From positions 8,301 to 72,300 of the forward strand of contig CALJLD010000085.1 in the NCBI GenBank assembly GCA_937982665.1: 64,000 nucleotides of DNA. Direction: 5' to 3'. A model generated the notes under the pieces. That model had not been told where the DNA came from, did no database searches, and saw nothing but the letters and a program-made list of their open reading frames with translations. Positions 38,529 to 46,901 of the stretch are shown piece by piece. Positions within the stretch are counted from its first letter, which is position 1. Every line of letters starts with the position of its first letter. The position numbers and the translations under genes were made by a program. The DNA is from an uncultured Planctomycetales bacterium (lineage in GTDB: Bacteria; Planctomycetota; Planctomycetia; Pirellulales; S012-138).

Positions 38529-38891
38529 TCCGAGCGAAGTGCGGAACGTGTCCCGCGGTAAATGACAAGCTAAGTGCCTAACATAACACGGCTTGCGACG
38601 ATTGGTTAGCGGGGTCATTCAGCCCGCATAATCGGCCCGTTGTGAAAATGTTCACAGGCGGGAAAGCCATTTCTTGCTTGCAACAAGCTTGTCTTCGACT
38701 AGCGTGGAATTCATACGGTCTTCGATCCCCGCCCGCCGCCTCGGCGAGTGGGGGTCGGGCCGTTCTTCGGTTTGCGAGTTCGCTGGCGGGTTCTCCGCAT
38801 CATTTCCGCGAACTTTCCCCTGACTCCCACCCGGATGGAATTGCGCCGCAATTCTCTCGCGATTGATCTGCTGCAACTTCGAGGCTCACCC
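38529..38891. other. Intergenic region between divergent genes
   Basis: About 360 bases, GC-rich, no convincing gene. CATAAT at 38627-38632 could be a -10 box for the + strand secreted protein, but no -35 fits. Nothing else is seen. Confidence 0.35.
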
Positions 38892-39314
38892 ATGAAGCGC
38901 GTTTTGTTGATGGCCGCCTGCGCGGCAATGTTCTTGTCCTTCGGCATGGCTCAAGCGAGCGCACAAGACGGCTTGGGGCTGGGATATGGCTACGGCTATG
39001 GTTACGGAAACTACCCGTTGTACGGCCGCGACCACATTCCGTACTACGCCCTGCATCCGCCGGTCTATTACAGCTATCCCGTGCCGCGACCTTACGGTTG
39101 GTCTCCGTTCGCGTATCCCGGAACTGTGCAAACTCCGGACGTGGACTTTGCCGCGGCGATTGCCCCCAAGACAATTGACAATCCGTACGTCAAAGTGAAG
39201 CAGGTTCCCCGCAAGCCGGCGGACAGCCACACAACCGCTATCGAGCCGATTCGCATTGTGAATCCGTTCGTCTCACAGACCAAGCTGGCAAGCGAACGTC
39301 GCGACGTTCAGTAG
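38892..39314 (+). CDS. Small secreted Gly/Tyr/Pro-rich protein
   Basis: A 140-residue protein with a clear signal peptide (MKRVLLMAACAAMFLSFG, cleavage near ASAQ at about 25). Gly-Tyr repeats (GLGYGYGYGYG) follow, then a Tyr/Pro-rich stretch (PYYALHPPVYYSYPVPRPYG), then a more polar tail with two 'NP-[YF]-V' pairs. No enzymatic motif is visible. Such proteins in planctomycetes are probably surface or cell-wall associated, but no family is recognised. ATG at 38892 follows GAGG at a suitable distance. A terminator follows. Confidence 0.7.
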   Translation: MKRVLLMAACAAMFLSFGMAQASAQDGLGLGYGYGYGYGNYPLYGRDHIPYYALHPPVYYSYPVPRPYGWSPFAYPGTVQTPDVDFAAAIAPKTIDNPYVKVKQVPRKPADSHTTAIEPIRIVNPFVSQTKLASERRDVQ

Positions 39315-39396
39315 TTAATGCTTGCGGCCGTCTTGGCCTGGCGATGAATGCATTGCCATCAACTGACCATGACGGAGTGTCCTGATTGAAACCAAC

Positions 39397-39438
39397 AAAT
39401 TGGCCAGGTGCGCAAAGTGAGCGTGCCTGGCCAATTTT
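39397..39438 (+). terminator. Rho-independent terminator
   Basis: Arms AAATTGGCCAGG (39397-39408) and CCTGGCCAATTT (39426-39437) form a 12-bp stem with a 17-base loop; the second arm runs into TTTTCGTTT. It lies about 80 bases after the small secreted protein gene. Confidence 0.75.
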
Positions 39439-40232
39439 CGTTTCGCTCTCGCGAGAAATTGCCAATGCGCGATTGTTGGCGAACAACTCGCACTTGCCGC
39501 GTGTCCTCTCTTGCGCGACATAACATGCAAACGCGCTATAATCGTTAAGGACCGATACGGCAAATTGCCGCCGAAATCGTTGCAACGGTTTCACCGTTTC
39601 TTCACGGAAATCCCGGTCATCTTTGTGCTCTCGGCGCATGCGCAGAGCCTGGATTGACCCCCTTGATCGTTGCGCACGCGAGATTCGGTCTAAAGTCGCG
39701 CCCCTGATTTTCTCGAAATAACATTCGGACGGTATCCCGGCCTTGCGCGGAATTCGTGTTTGCGCCGGGGGCAATAACCCAGGGGGGTTCGCTGATTCTG
39801 CCGTTGCGCCGCGCTCCATTCGCGCGCCGCAATCTTCGGCAGGTTTCGCGCGCTCTCTTGCGCGATTGTTCCGTTCGTCCAGGCGCAAGCCAACGTTTTG
39901 CAGTGAACATCGGTTGTGGAGCGGCTGCCCAAAGCTTCTCTAATTTACGGATTTTCACTGTGCTTCCGACGCTTGCATGTCCGATGGATTCATTAGGCGC
40001 GGCGACAGATGGAGCTGATCCGCGGCCAAGGAGAAGCGAGAAACATAGAGTAGCCCCGACCCAGATGTTTCGTTTTGGCGGGTCCCAGAGATGGTGACGA
40101 AGGATCGCAATCCCGCCTGCGACGGAGCAAGGGGCATGTGCTGAGAGAGCGACAAGTGCCGTGGGTCCAAAAATACGGCCATGACGCGAGCTCGGCGGAG
40201 TTCCAAACCAAGCGAAGAATGGAGAGCCTGCG
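39439..40232 (+). promoter_or_regulatory. Promoter-like site and long leader upstream of the HTH-receiver gene
   Basis: A perfect TATAAT lies at 39537-39542, with a weak -35 candidate GCGACA (39515-39520) at 16 bases. If used, it would give the HTH-receiver gene a leader of about 690 bases. No convincing protein is encoded there on either strand. The stretch is GC-rich with several short hairpins, for example around 39760-39790 and 40070-40170, so a structured RNA is possible but not shown. Confidence 0.35.
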
Positions 40233-40805
40233 ATGAAGGTCTTCACAACTGGTCAAGTCGCCAAGATTTGTAAAGTGGCGCCGCGCACAGTGAGTAAGTG
40301 GTTCGATTCTGGACGCCTGAAAGGCTACCGGATCCCCGGTTCCCAAGACCGACGTATTCCCCGCGAATACTTGATTCGGTTCCTCAAAGAGCATGGTATG
40401 CCTTTGGGAGAACTCGAAGACGAAACCATGGCCAAGGTATTGATCGTGGCCCAGGATCAGGTCCTGATTGAAAACCTGAAACGTGAATTGCCCGAGAACA
40501 AAGCCTTTAAGGTGGCCACGGCCTCCAGCGGGTTTGACGCCGGGATTCAAGCGGAAAGCTTCCATCCGGATGCCATCATTGTCGACTTCTCGATTGGCAA
40601 GACGGAAGCCCTGCAGATTTGCCAAAACCTGCGCCGCAACAATGAGTTTGCTGAGATCGTGCTGATCGCCTTGTTGCCGGATGACGGCAGCTCCACCAGC
40701 TTCGATCGCTCTGCGATCAACGAAACGTTCAAGAAACCGTTTGATGCGGCGCTACTCGCCCAGCGCCTGCAAACGCTTGTGGGCTCCCGCAAGGAACTCG
40801 TCTAG
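40233..40805 (+). CDS. HTH-receiver fusion regulator
   Basis: A 190-residue regulator with an uncommon order: DNA-binding domain first, receiver second. Residues 1-58 form a MerR/excisionase-type helix-turn-helix (TTGQVAKICKVAPRTVSKWF then RLKGYRIPGSQDRRIPREYL). Residues 67-185 form a CheY-like receiver: LIVAQDQ, the possible phosphoacceptor Asp118 in AIIVDF, and the conserved Lys in FKKPFD (about 168). The N-terminal acidic pair is incomplete (only one Asp in VAQDQ), so phosphorylation is uncertain. ATG at 40233 has a weak upstream purine run. No histidine kinase is adjacent. Confidence 0.82.
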   Translation: MKVFTTGQVAKICKVAPRTVSKWFDSGRLKGYRIPGSQDRRIPREYLIRFLKEHGMPLGELEDETMAKVLIVAQDQVLIENLKRELPENKAFKVATASSGFDAGIQAESFHPDAIIVDFSIGKTEALQICQNLRRNNEFAEIVLIALLPDDGSSTSFDRSAINETFKKPFDAALLAQRLQTLVGSRKELV

Positions 40806-41518
40806 AACGCTCGCCGATCCGTTCTTCGCCAAGTCAACCATCCGTCGCGGTGGACCCCCGCGACGCGCATCAGTCGGGCGTCATGACACGATCATGACGC
40901 CAAGTGCCCGCCGAAGGCCTTCGCTTCGGCACAGCAGGTCAGCGACACACGGCACAAACGCAATCGCTGCGTCTCTTGATAGCCACTCTCCTTCGAGAGA
41001 TTCTGCATTGCGGTGTCGACCGCGCCACGAGCGAGATGATCGTGGTTGCCGCAACCTGCTCTTGCAACAACATGTGCTCCGCACTTCGCGGAATTCCCAG
41101 CGACCAAGAGGCGCAATCGAAGGAATCGATTGCTTTGGAAATGCCGGGCGCCCGGGCCCGGTTTCTCCTATCGTCAACGTCTGTCGCCTGCTTGCTGATT
41201 GCAATCGTCCACTTCTGGCAGGTCGACACTTTGCCCCTGTGCGGTCACCTGCGTCGCGCGAAGGTCGAGAACATGCTGGCGTTCCTGTCGCGAATTCACG
41301 ACGTGCTGCATCACAACGAGATGCTGCATTGCGTACTCATGCATCTTGAGCAGGCCTGTGCGGCGAGCAATGGCCGCGCGACGATGAAATTCCAAATTGC
41401 CAAAGAGCGAGCTGGCAAATTCCCACGGAAGCTGCGCAGTGGGCAACACGAGTTTTGAAAAAAAATCTGCGACGCGCGGATCTCGCGCGAAAAAATGCCG
41501 TTCGGCCGAGATCCAATT
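40806..41518. other. Gene-poor region with inverted repeat
   Basis: About 710 bases with several mutually overlapping open frames, none convincing; the longest is GTG 40904-41458 (184 codons), Cys/His/Arg-rich without a ribosome binding site. GGCGTCATGA (40877-40886) and TCATGACGCC (40892-40901) form a perfect 10-bp inverted repeat with a 5-base loop and no T-tract, which could be an operator or a hairpin. Confidence 0.4.
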
Positions 41519-41636
41519 CCGGCGTTACATCCTGGATTACACCCGGGGTTACCACCCGCCGTTACACCCGGTGTTGCGCCCGGCGTTACATCCTGGGTCA
41601 CGGGCGATTTTGCCAGGGTTACGCCCAGGATTGCGG
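41519..41636. repeat. Degenerate 12-bp tandem repeat array
   Basis: About nine copies of a 12-bp unit with consensus CCGGNGTTACAC. Copies start at 41519, 41531, 41543, 41556, 41568, 41580, 41592, 41613 and 41625, with one extra base before the fourth and a 9-base interruption before the eighth. The copies at 41519 and 41580 are identical. It is not a CRISPR: units are short and directly adjacent. Read on the - strand it gives a tetrapeptide periodicity, but the open frame there does not look like a real gene. Confidence 0.75.
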
Positions 41637-41804
41637 TCATTTTGAGGGTTAGCGTCCGGCAAGGCATGCCGAAATCACTTTTGGCCCGACCGGTAACACG
41701 CTGTCAGCGGCAGATCTGCACGCGGTGCCCGATCAGTCGAATGTCCGAAAGTTCACTTCGTGCGTAGAAGCCGCTCATGTTACGCGCCTCAAGCGTGCAT
41801 TGCC

Positions 41805-42071
41805 CTAACCAGCTTTTTTGGGCGAAGGGTCTGCTGCACTGCTTGAGGCTGGCTTTCGTTTGAGGAACCACAGCGCAATCAGCATTGCGACGAGGCCGCC
41901 GATTGGCGACGCGCACAAGCTTAGAACGATTGTGATGCCAGGGCCCATCGTCTCTTGGCCTTTGGCGGCCTCTTCGAGATGGGCGTCTTGTGCTGTAATT
42001 ATGCAAGGCGCAGCGGTAGCCACAGCCCCGGCAAGGAACGCAACAAGACAAATCACAATGGTTCTACCCAT
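41805..42071 (-). CDS. Small membrane protein
   Basis: An 88-residue protein with an N-terminal hydrophobic segment (MGRTIVICLVAFLAGAVATA, possibly a signal peptide). A polar stretch follows, then a second membrane segment (about residues 44-70), ending in a Lys/Ser/Pro tail. ATG at 42071. No family is recognised. It follows the SUKH-1 gene on the - strand with a 60-base gap, so the two may share a transcript. Confidence 0.55.
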   Translation of the reverse strand: MGRTIVICLVAFLAGAVATAAPCIITAQDAHLEEAAKGQETMGPGITIVLSLCASPIGGLVAMLIALWFLKRKPASSSAADPSPKKAG

Positions 42072-42131
42072 CGTTGCATTGTACCGGGCGTCAACGTCGG
42101 CTGCAGTTGCGAGTCTTGCACTGCTTCCATG

Positions 42132-42563
42132 TCACAGATCGATTTCATCGTAGCTGGCGTAATCGGCCTTCCAGACATCGATGATTTTCGACCCGACAAC
42201 TTCGTATTGCGTTTCCATGTGATGGTGATAGGCGATGATTTCGCTTGGATCGTGTTGATTGATGCCCCAACATGCACCGCCACTGGTGCCACCAAAAAAA
42301 ATGAATGACTTGAACGACGGCTTGGAATACTCAACCCAATAGAGCCTGGTCATTGTGACCAACGACCCGCTGGAGTCCTCGTCGAACAGCGCGAATAAGT
42401 ATGCGGCGTTGCCGAGTTCTTCGCGAAATCCATTGCATTCCAAATAGAATTCTCGCAGGGGCTCGGGCAGCTTTACGCCAAGGGTTGCCTCCGCCTGCGC
42501 AATCTCTTGAGGAGTTGCCGGGGGCGATAACCGGGCGTAAGGAAATTCGTCATGAAGGGTCAT
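42132..42563 (-). CDS. SUKH-1 (SMI1/KNR4) family protein
   Basis: A 143-residue soluble protein of the SMI1/KNR4 (SUKH-1) type. The N-terminal pattern ATPQEIAQAEATLGVKLPEPLREFYLECNG (residues 16-45 region) has the family 'E..LG..LP..Y..F....NG' core. FIFFGGTSGGACWGIN and IIAYHHHME match the later strand motifs. Members frequently serve as immunity proteins against secreted or contact toxins. No toxin is seen next to it; the 88-residue membrane protein downstream is not a recognisable toxin. ATG at 42563. Confidence 0.75.
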   Translation of the reverse strand: MTLHDEFPYARLSPPATPQEIAQAEATLGVKLPEPLREFYLECNGFREELGNAAYLFALFDEDSSGSLVTMTRLYWVEYSKPSFKSFIFFGGTSGGACWGINQHDPSEIIAYHHHMETQYEVVGSKIIDVWKADYASYDEIDL

Positions 42564-42700
42564 TTCGCTGGCCTCCCGTTCAAGGCGCCAGGGATCTTTG
42601 CAAAAATGGCTCGTATGTGGCGGCTCTTACGATCGCTCGTGGCTGGCAGTTGTGGAAGGTGGGTCTTGACCACCCTACTTCAATTGCTTGCGCCACTTCA

Positions 42701-43624
42701 CTACCGCATGGGGCCGATGTACTTTTTTGCGACGACGACCTGATCAAACCAAACGGTGTGCGACTGAGTGTTGGCGGTGTCCGTGTGTTTGCCGGCGTGC
42801 TGTTCCGTGTGGCCGAAGGCGCGTTCCGTGACGTAGCTCATCAGCCAGAAGACATTCGCTTTGAGTTTGTCCGTGGTGCGCCAGTTGACGCCAGTGACGT
42901 GTGCGATCCGTTCGCCGTTTCGCCAAAGCGTTTGTTCTCCGTCGCGCTCGCCGGGCGTGTTGAGCTTGACGCGGACTTCCATGCAGATCCATTCGTCGCG
43001 GGGGATATTGCCATCCTCGGCTGGGAAACTGTTGCCCCAGAATTTTCCGTCGGGGGCGGCCTTCATCTCGGGCCAATAGGTGTAGAAGTTCCACTTGCCT
43101 GGCGGCGGATTGTTGCCCCAATCAAACCATGGCTCAACGCCGGTGGTGAAGAAGTCATCGCCTTGCGGTTGGAGTCCGGCTTTGCCAAAGCTGCCCCAGC
43201 GTTCCACTTCGCCGTTGATGTGGACGAAGTGATGCACATAGCCGGCATCCGCGGCGAACTTGACATAGAAGCGGGCGAAAATTTCGTCCTGGCCTGCGGG
43301 CAACCATTTGATCAGGCCGCCACCGTTATTCTTGCCACGGGTTGCCGTCATTCGGCAGGCATGAGCGCCGAAGTACGCAGCGGATTCTTCGTTTGTGACG
43401 GCAACGCGCGTCTCGTCGCCGCCGGACTGATCTTCGTCCCAATGATCGAGCTTGCCTGACTCGAAGTCATCGGCGAACAATACGTCCGAGTCGTTCGCGA
43501 TTTGGGCATCGCCGGGATAGTTGGCCGCGAGCCCAACCGGCTTATTCGTGTCCTGCTGCTGAAGTTGAACTGCAGGCGAAACGCAGAGCAGCAGGAGCAG
43601 TGCGTGGTGCGCGGTGAATGCCAT
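42701..43624 (-). CDS. Secreted jelly-roll fold protein, possible polysaccharide lyase
   Basis: A 307-residue exported protein. The signal peptide is MAFTAHHALLLLLCVSPAVQ. After it, the mature part has the DDFESGKLDHWD opening typical of concanavalin-like jelly-roll domains. FYVKFAADAGYVHHFVHING and the strand FYTYWPEMK with DEWICMEVRVKLN follow, resembling polysaccharide lyase family 14-like or LamG-like proteins. Catalytic residues cannot be assigned from sequence alone. ATG at 43624 is chosen because it begins the signal peptide; the frame extends to 43651. It is monocistronic. Confidence 0.65.
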   Translation of the reverse strand: MAFTAHHALLLLLCVSPAVQLQQQDTNKPVGLAANYPGDAQIANDSDVLFADDFESGKLDHWDEDQSGGDETRVAVTNEESAAYFGAHACRMTATRGKNNGGGLIKWLPAGQDEIFARFYVKFAADAGYVHHFVHINGEVERWGSFGKAGLQPQGDDFFTTGVEPWFDWGNNPPPGKWNFYTYWPEMKAAPDGKFWGNSFPAEDGNIPRDEWICMEVRVKLNTPGERDGEQTLWRNGERIAHVTGVNWRTTDKLKANVFWLMSYVTERAFGHTEQHAGKHTDTANTQSHTVWFDQVVVAKKYIGPMR

Positions 43625-43786
43625 GATTGGGCTCCCGGGTTGGGCGAACAATTCGACGGTTCAGTCTATCGTTCGACGATGTTGGGAGCCAACGCTGGGG
43701 AGTTTGGTCGTTGTCGAATGCGCTTGGTCGCGGGGGCGGCAAGAATTGCGCGAGGTGTTGCGCCGCCACCTCATCCGCCTGCGGCA

Positions 43787-43810
43787 CCTTCTCCCCCACG
43801 GGGAAGAAGG
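43787..43810. repeat. Short palindromic repeat (CTTCTCCCC type)
   Basis: CCTTCTCCCC (43787-43796) pairs with GGGGAAGAAGG (43800-43810) with one mismatch/bulge. It is preceded by CTCATCCGCCTGCGGCA. This is the widely scattered intergenic palindrome type seen in many bacterial genomes. No function is visible. Confidence 0.55.
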
Positions 43811-43833
43811 GAGTAGTTTTCTGCCCTTCCCGT

Positions 43834-43982
43834 GCGCAAAAGAGGTGCCACTGGAAGCTCGCTTCCAGTGTTCGCTACGCTCGACTTGGTTTGAGAATTA
43901 TTGTTCTAAATCGCGCGAAGAGATGACGTCAAACGTTGCCCAACGGGCACTGGTAGCGAGCTACCAGTGGCACCCTTTGCGC
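43834..43982. mobile_element. MITE-like element with terminal inverted repeats
   Basis: The left end (43834-43870, starting GCGCAAAAGAGGTGCCACTGG) and the right end (43948-43982, ending CCAGTGGCACCCTTTGCGC) are inverted copies of about 36 bases. Each end contains its own palindrome: CACTGGAAG-CTCG-CTTCCAGTG on the left and CACTGGTAG-CGAG-CTACCAGTG on the right. The 77 bases between encode nothing recognisable. Size (149 bp) and structure fit a non-autonomous element; no target-site duplication is obvious. No transposase is in the window. Confidence 0.55.
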
Positions 43983-44087
43983 AACGGCCCTCCGGCGCGC
44001 GATAATGTCGTGTGAAAAATAGTGACGAACGCAAGTCACACGTCCCCAATTCGGATTGATAAGCGACAAGTCACTTCACACTTGACT

Positions 44088-44113
44088 GGATTCCCGCCTG
44101 CGCGGGAATGACG
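44088..44113. repeat. GCGCAGG-type palindromic repeat
   Basis: ATTCCCGC (44090-44097) and GCGGGAAT (44102-44109) form a hairpin around CTGC. The sequence is of the common dispersed intergenic type (CATTCCCGCGCAGGCGGGAATCC). It may also weakly serve as a terminator for the YceH gene, which ends at 44138 on the - strand. Confidence 0.6.
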
Positions 44114-44137
44114 TTGGGGGAGAAGCAAGATCCGCGT

Positions 44138-45016
44138 TCACCCGCCGACGTCTTGGCGGAAGCGTTCGAGTTCGTCGACGCGTTGTTGCAACTCGGCGAT
44201 GGCCTCTTCGAACTCGCGTTGGGCGGCGGCGAATTCCGCGCGGATCTGGCTGAGGTCGTTGGCGAGGTTGGCCGTTTCGGCTGACGATATTTGAGATTGA
44301 TGAGTGTGGGCGGCCGATTGTTGGGCCGCCGTTGAATGGGGTGCTTGTGATTGACTTGCTGCGGATGGCATGCGCGCCGAATCCGCGTGGGCTGCTGCAG
44401 TGGAAGGCGTTGATGCTGAAGTTTGTGGTTCGGAAACTCTCGCGCTGCCTTGGTCGACTTCGTCAAAGTCACTCGTATTATGGTCGCGCTTGAGCCGTTC
44501 CAGTTCTTTGGCCGAGTAGAGCGCATGCGTGACGATGTGGCCGCGGCCTTCGGGTGTGAGGCCGATGATGAGTCCGCGCGACTTGAGCGCATCAACCACT
44601 GGCTTGAGCGCGGCGAGGTCGGCAATTTTTTCCATGCGTGCGGCGCGGCCGCGGAGTTCGCCAACGGTTTGCGCGCCGCGAAGCAAGAGTTCGGTCATCA
44701 CAGCAGCTTCAACTTTGTCCACGCCCATCCATTCGTAGATGGCGTGGCGGTACTTGGCCGTGCGGCCGCCGCCTTGCACTTCCAACACGGCCCCAGCCTG
44801 ACGAAGATCTTCCAGAGCATCCTCCAGCTGATCTTCATTCAAGTCCATTTGCGGATCACGGTTGCTCTTTTGATTGCAGCCGTTCCGCAAAGCGTTGAGC
44901 GTCAGCGGATAGGCGTCCGGCGTGGTCTTCGCCTTCTCAACCAGAACGCCCAGCACGCGACGCTCGATTGAGCTGAGCGGCTTCCAGGCGGGTTGCGATG
45001 AAGTTTGTTCTTCCAT
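44138..45016 (-). CDS. YceH family protein (DUF480/UPF0502)
   Basis: A 292-residue cytoplasmic protein. The first 180 residues are the YceH (DUF480) family: PLSSIERRVLGVLVEKAKTT, PDAYPLTLNALRNGCNQKSN, and RGAQTVGELRGRAARM are diagnostic, forming two winged-helix domains. The C-terminal 110 residues are additional: a low-complexity Ser/Ala/Gln/His stretch (about 195-245) and then a coiled-coil helix (about 250-292, ending VDELERFRQDVGG). The short form in proteobacteria has only a brief helical tail. Biological role is unknown in the family. ATG at 45016. Confidence 0.88.
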   Translation of the reverse strand: MEEQTSSQPAWKPLSSIERRVLGVLVEKAKTTPDAYPLTLNALRNGCNQKSNRDPQMDLNEDQLEDALEDLRQAGAVLEVQGGGRTAKYRHAIYEWMGVDKVEAAVMTELLLRGAQTVGELRGRAARMEKIADLAALKPVVDALKSRGLIIGLTPEGRGHIVTHALYSAKELERLKRDHNTSDFDEVDQGSARVSEPQTSASTPSTAAAHADSARMPSAASQSQAPHSTAAQQSAAHTHQSQISSAETANLANDLSQIRAEFAAAQREFEEAIAELQQRVDELERFRQDVGG

Positions 45017-45149
45017 GGAGATGTTCCAAGTGATTCCGCGACAATCGTTGAGCCATGAATCTACTGAGATTTCGCTATCGATTAAATGGCACTTTGCAGG
45101 CGCGCATGTATTCGGGTGATGTCGGAGTTCGTCCCGCAGAGTGTACTTG

Positions 45150-45812
45150 TCAACTCCAGCGCGCTGAGTCCGTCAACTTGAATGCCGCATCGGCGACATC
45201 GGGTGGCTCATAAGGGCAAGTTTCCGGCGTCAAGTAGCCGCATTCTTCAGGCAGGTTCAGGTGATCTGGATCGAAAAGAAAACTATGGTTTTCTCGCGCC
45301 ATCTTGTCTGACCATCGGCTGACCGGCGCGCGGATGTTCAGCGAGACACTTTCTCTAACCACCCAGCGATCAGTCCAGTCGTTCACGTGCAGATGCTCGG
45401 AGAAAGCGCGTTCGTCAAACGGCGTTGCGACAAGCGACTCGACAATTTGCGCGAGCTTCTCAAAGCCTGACCTATTGCCGGCGAGAATGAGTTCCATAAC
45501 AAACTGTGAACCGCGGAACGCGCACCGCTCCACAAGCCGAATGCGAGGCTTCACGGGTGAGTCTTGAGCCGGAAGTATGAGGACTGGCTGTGAATTGGAA
45601 GTCGTGAAGGGAACTCGTTCCAGGTCCAAGGTTTTCTTGGCTCGAAGCTGAGTACGGAGCGAATTCACCAGGTAGGCGAAGCCTTGCTCATCTCCGAAGA
45701 CCCAATAATCAGGCTTGGAAAGAAAGAAACTGTCAGACTCCCAACTCGTTTGACTGCGGAAAAAGTAGAGGTGTTGGGTGTCTGCACTTCCTGATTTAGT
45801 TTTACGCGCCAT
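45150..45812 (-). CDS. Unknown protein downstream of argB
   Basis: A 220-residue soluble protein that I do not recognise. No signal peptide or membrane segment is seen. It is rich in aromatic residues and Ser/Arg, with stretches such as YFFRSQTSWESDSFFLSKPDY and RIRLVERCAFRGSQFVMELI. ATG at 45812 lies 3 bases after the argB stop (45816 is the argB end), so translation coupling is likely. The open frame and the spacing support it as a gene. Confidence 0.65.
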   Translation of the reverse strand: MARKTKSGSADTQHLYFFRSQTSWESDSFFLSKPDYWVFGDEQGFAYLVNSLRTQLRAKKTLDLERVPFTTSNSQPVLILPAQDSPVKPRIRLVERCAFRGSQFVMELILAGNRSGFEKLAQIVESLVATPFDERAFSEHLHVNDWTDRWVVRESVSLNIRAPVSRWSDKMARENHSFLFDPDHLNLPEECGYLTPETCPYEPPDVADAAFKLTDSARWS

Positions 45813-45815
45813 CAG

Positions 45816-46697
45816 CTACTCATCCCGCGCGATTTCTGTCCCGACGCCACTGGTTGTGTAAACCTCCAACAGCAGCGAGTGCCGCAGGCGGCCATCAACG
45901 ATGTGCACTTTCTTCACGCCGCGTTCGAGCGTTTCCAGGCAAGCTTCCAGCTTGGGAATCATGCCAGCATCGGTGACGCCATCAGCGATGAGTTTGCGTG
46001 CTTCGCTGGCGCGGAGACTGGGGATGAGCGAATTGGGATCGTTCTTGTCCTGGCGGACGCCGTTGACGTCACTGAGGTAAACCATCTTCTCGGCGCCAAT
46101 CGCCTGAGCGATGGCGGTCGCGGCGGTATCGGCATTGACGTTGAGCTTGGTGCGGTTTGGTCCCCAGCACATGGATGGGATCACTGGAACAATGTTGGCA
46201 TAGCAAAGGTTTTCGATGGTGGAGCGATCGACTTTGGTGACCGTGCCCACGTGGCCCAGGTCTACATCGTTTCCGTCAGCGTCTTTGAGTTTGAGGACTT
46301 CGCCCTGCAGCGCGCAGGTGGTGTGGAAGTTGAGCGGCGCGGCCCGACCGCCCAAGTCCTCGATCTTATCGGCAATGGCGGTGTTGGTTTCGTAAGCGAG
46401 AACCTGCTCAACGATGGCGAGCGTGGCGTCATCCGTGTAACGGCGCCCGTCGATGAACTTGGGTTCCAGGCCTGCTTCTTCCATCTTGCGAGTGATGGCC
46501 GCGCCGCCGCCATGCACAATCACCGGCCGCATGCCGACAGTCTCCATGAAGACCACATCCAGCAGCAGGTGCCGCAGGGCATCGGCATCATCAATCACGC
46601 GGCCACCAATCTTGATAACGGTGACTTTATCGCGGAAGCGGCGGATCCAGTGCAGCGCTTCAATCAGAACGTCAGCTTTGGCAATCGCGTCTTGCAA
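45816..46697 (-). CDS. argB: Acetylglutamate kinase
   Basis: ArgB phosphorylates N-acetylglutamate in arginine biosynthesis. The 293-residue length fits. The nucleotide-binding Gly-rich segments are VIKIGGRVI and [37 protein letters not shown] and [20 protein letters not shown] are conserved. The N-terminal extension (about 20 residues) resembles the arginine-sensitive hexameric form, so feedback by arginine is plausible. The start is TTG at 46697, with GGGAGA upstream at 8 bases. It leads a - strand pair with the unknown protein. Other arg genes are not in the window. Confidence 0.95.
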   Translation of the reverse strand: MQDAIAKADVLIEALHWIRRFRDKVTVIKIGGRVIDDADALRHLLLDVVFMETVGMRPVIVHGGGAAITRKMEEAGLEPKFIDGRRYTDDATLAIVEQVLAYETNTAIADKIEDLGGRAAPLNFHTTCALQGEVLKLKDADGNDVDLGHVGTVTKVDRSTIENLCYANIVPVIPSMCWGPNRTKLNVNADTAATAIAQAIGAEKMVYLSDVNGVRQDKNDPNSLIPSLRASEARKLIADGVTDAGMIPKLEACLETLERGVKKVHIVDGRLRHSLLLEVYTTSGVGTEIARDE

Positions 46698-46901
46698 CGA
46701 GAATATCTCCCGGCAAACTGGGACGAAACTCCCCGTCTCCGGGGGAAACTTCCGAGTCTAATTCATCGCTGCCAGGGCCGAAAGGACGACAAATCGATCA
46801 AAATGTGCGAAACGTCTCCCGCGGCCCCATGGCTTGTGTACTGGTCGAGAGGTTCGCGGTTAGAATTCCGGGCTGATCGCACAAATCCTGGGGAGCGTGA
46901 C

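Noticed and set aside
39617..40246. 209-codon - strand frame in the leader of the HTH-receiver gene
   Set aside because: Arg/Pro/Ala-rich with no domain, it overlaps the start of a good gene on the other strand and lacks a ribosome binding site.
40904..41458. 184-codon + strand frame (GTG start)
   Set aside because: Cys/His/Arg-rich composition, no ribosome binding site and competing frames make it unconvincing, though it cannot be excluded.
41519..41636. CRISPR array
   Set aside because: Units are 12 bp and adjacent, with no unique spacers and no cas genes.
41311..41667. - strand frame with a TPG/NPG tetrapeptide pattern
   Set aside because: The pattern is a by-product of the 12-bp DNA repeat; one unit has an extra base and the rest of the frame is not protein-like.
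45879..46901. Long upstream extension of the AhpD-like frame across argB
   Set aside because: The first 340 codons are antisense to argB; the real start is ATG at 46902, where the family sequence begins.
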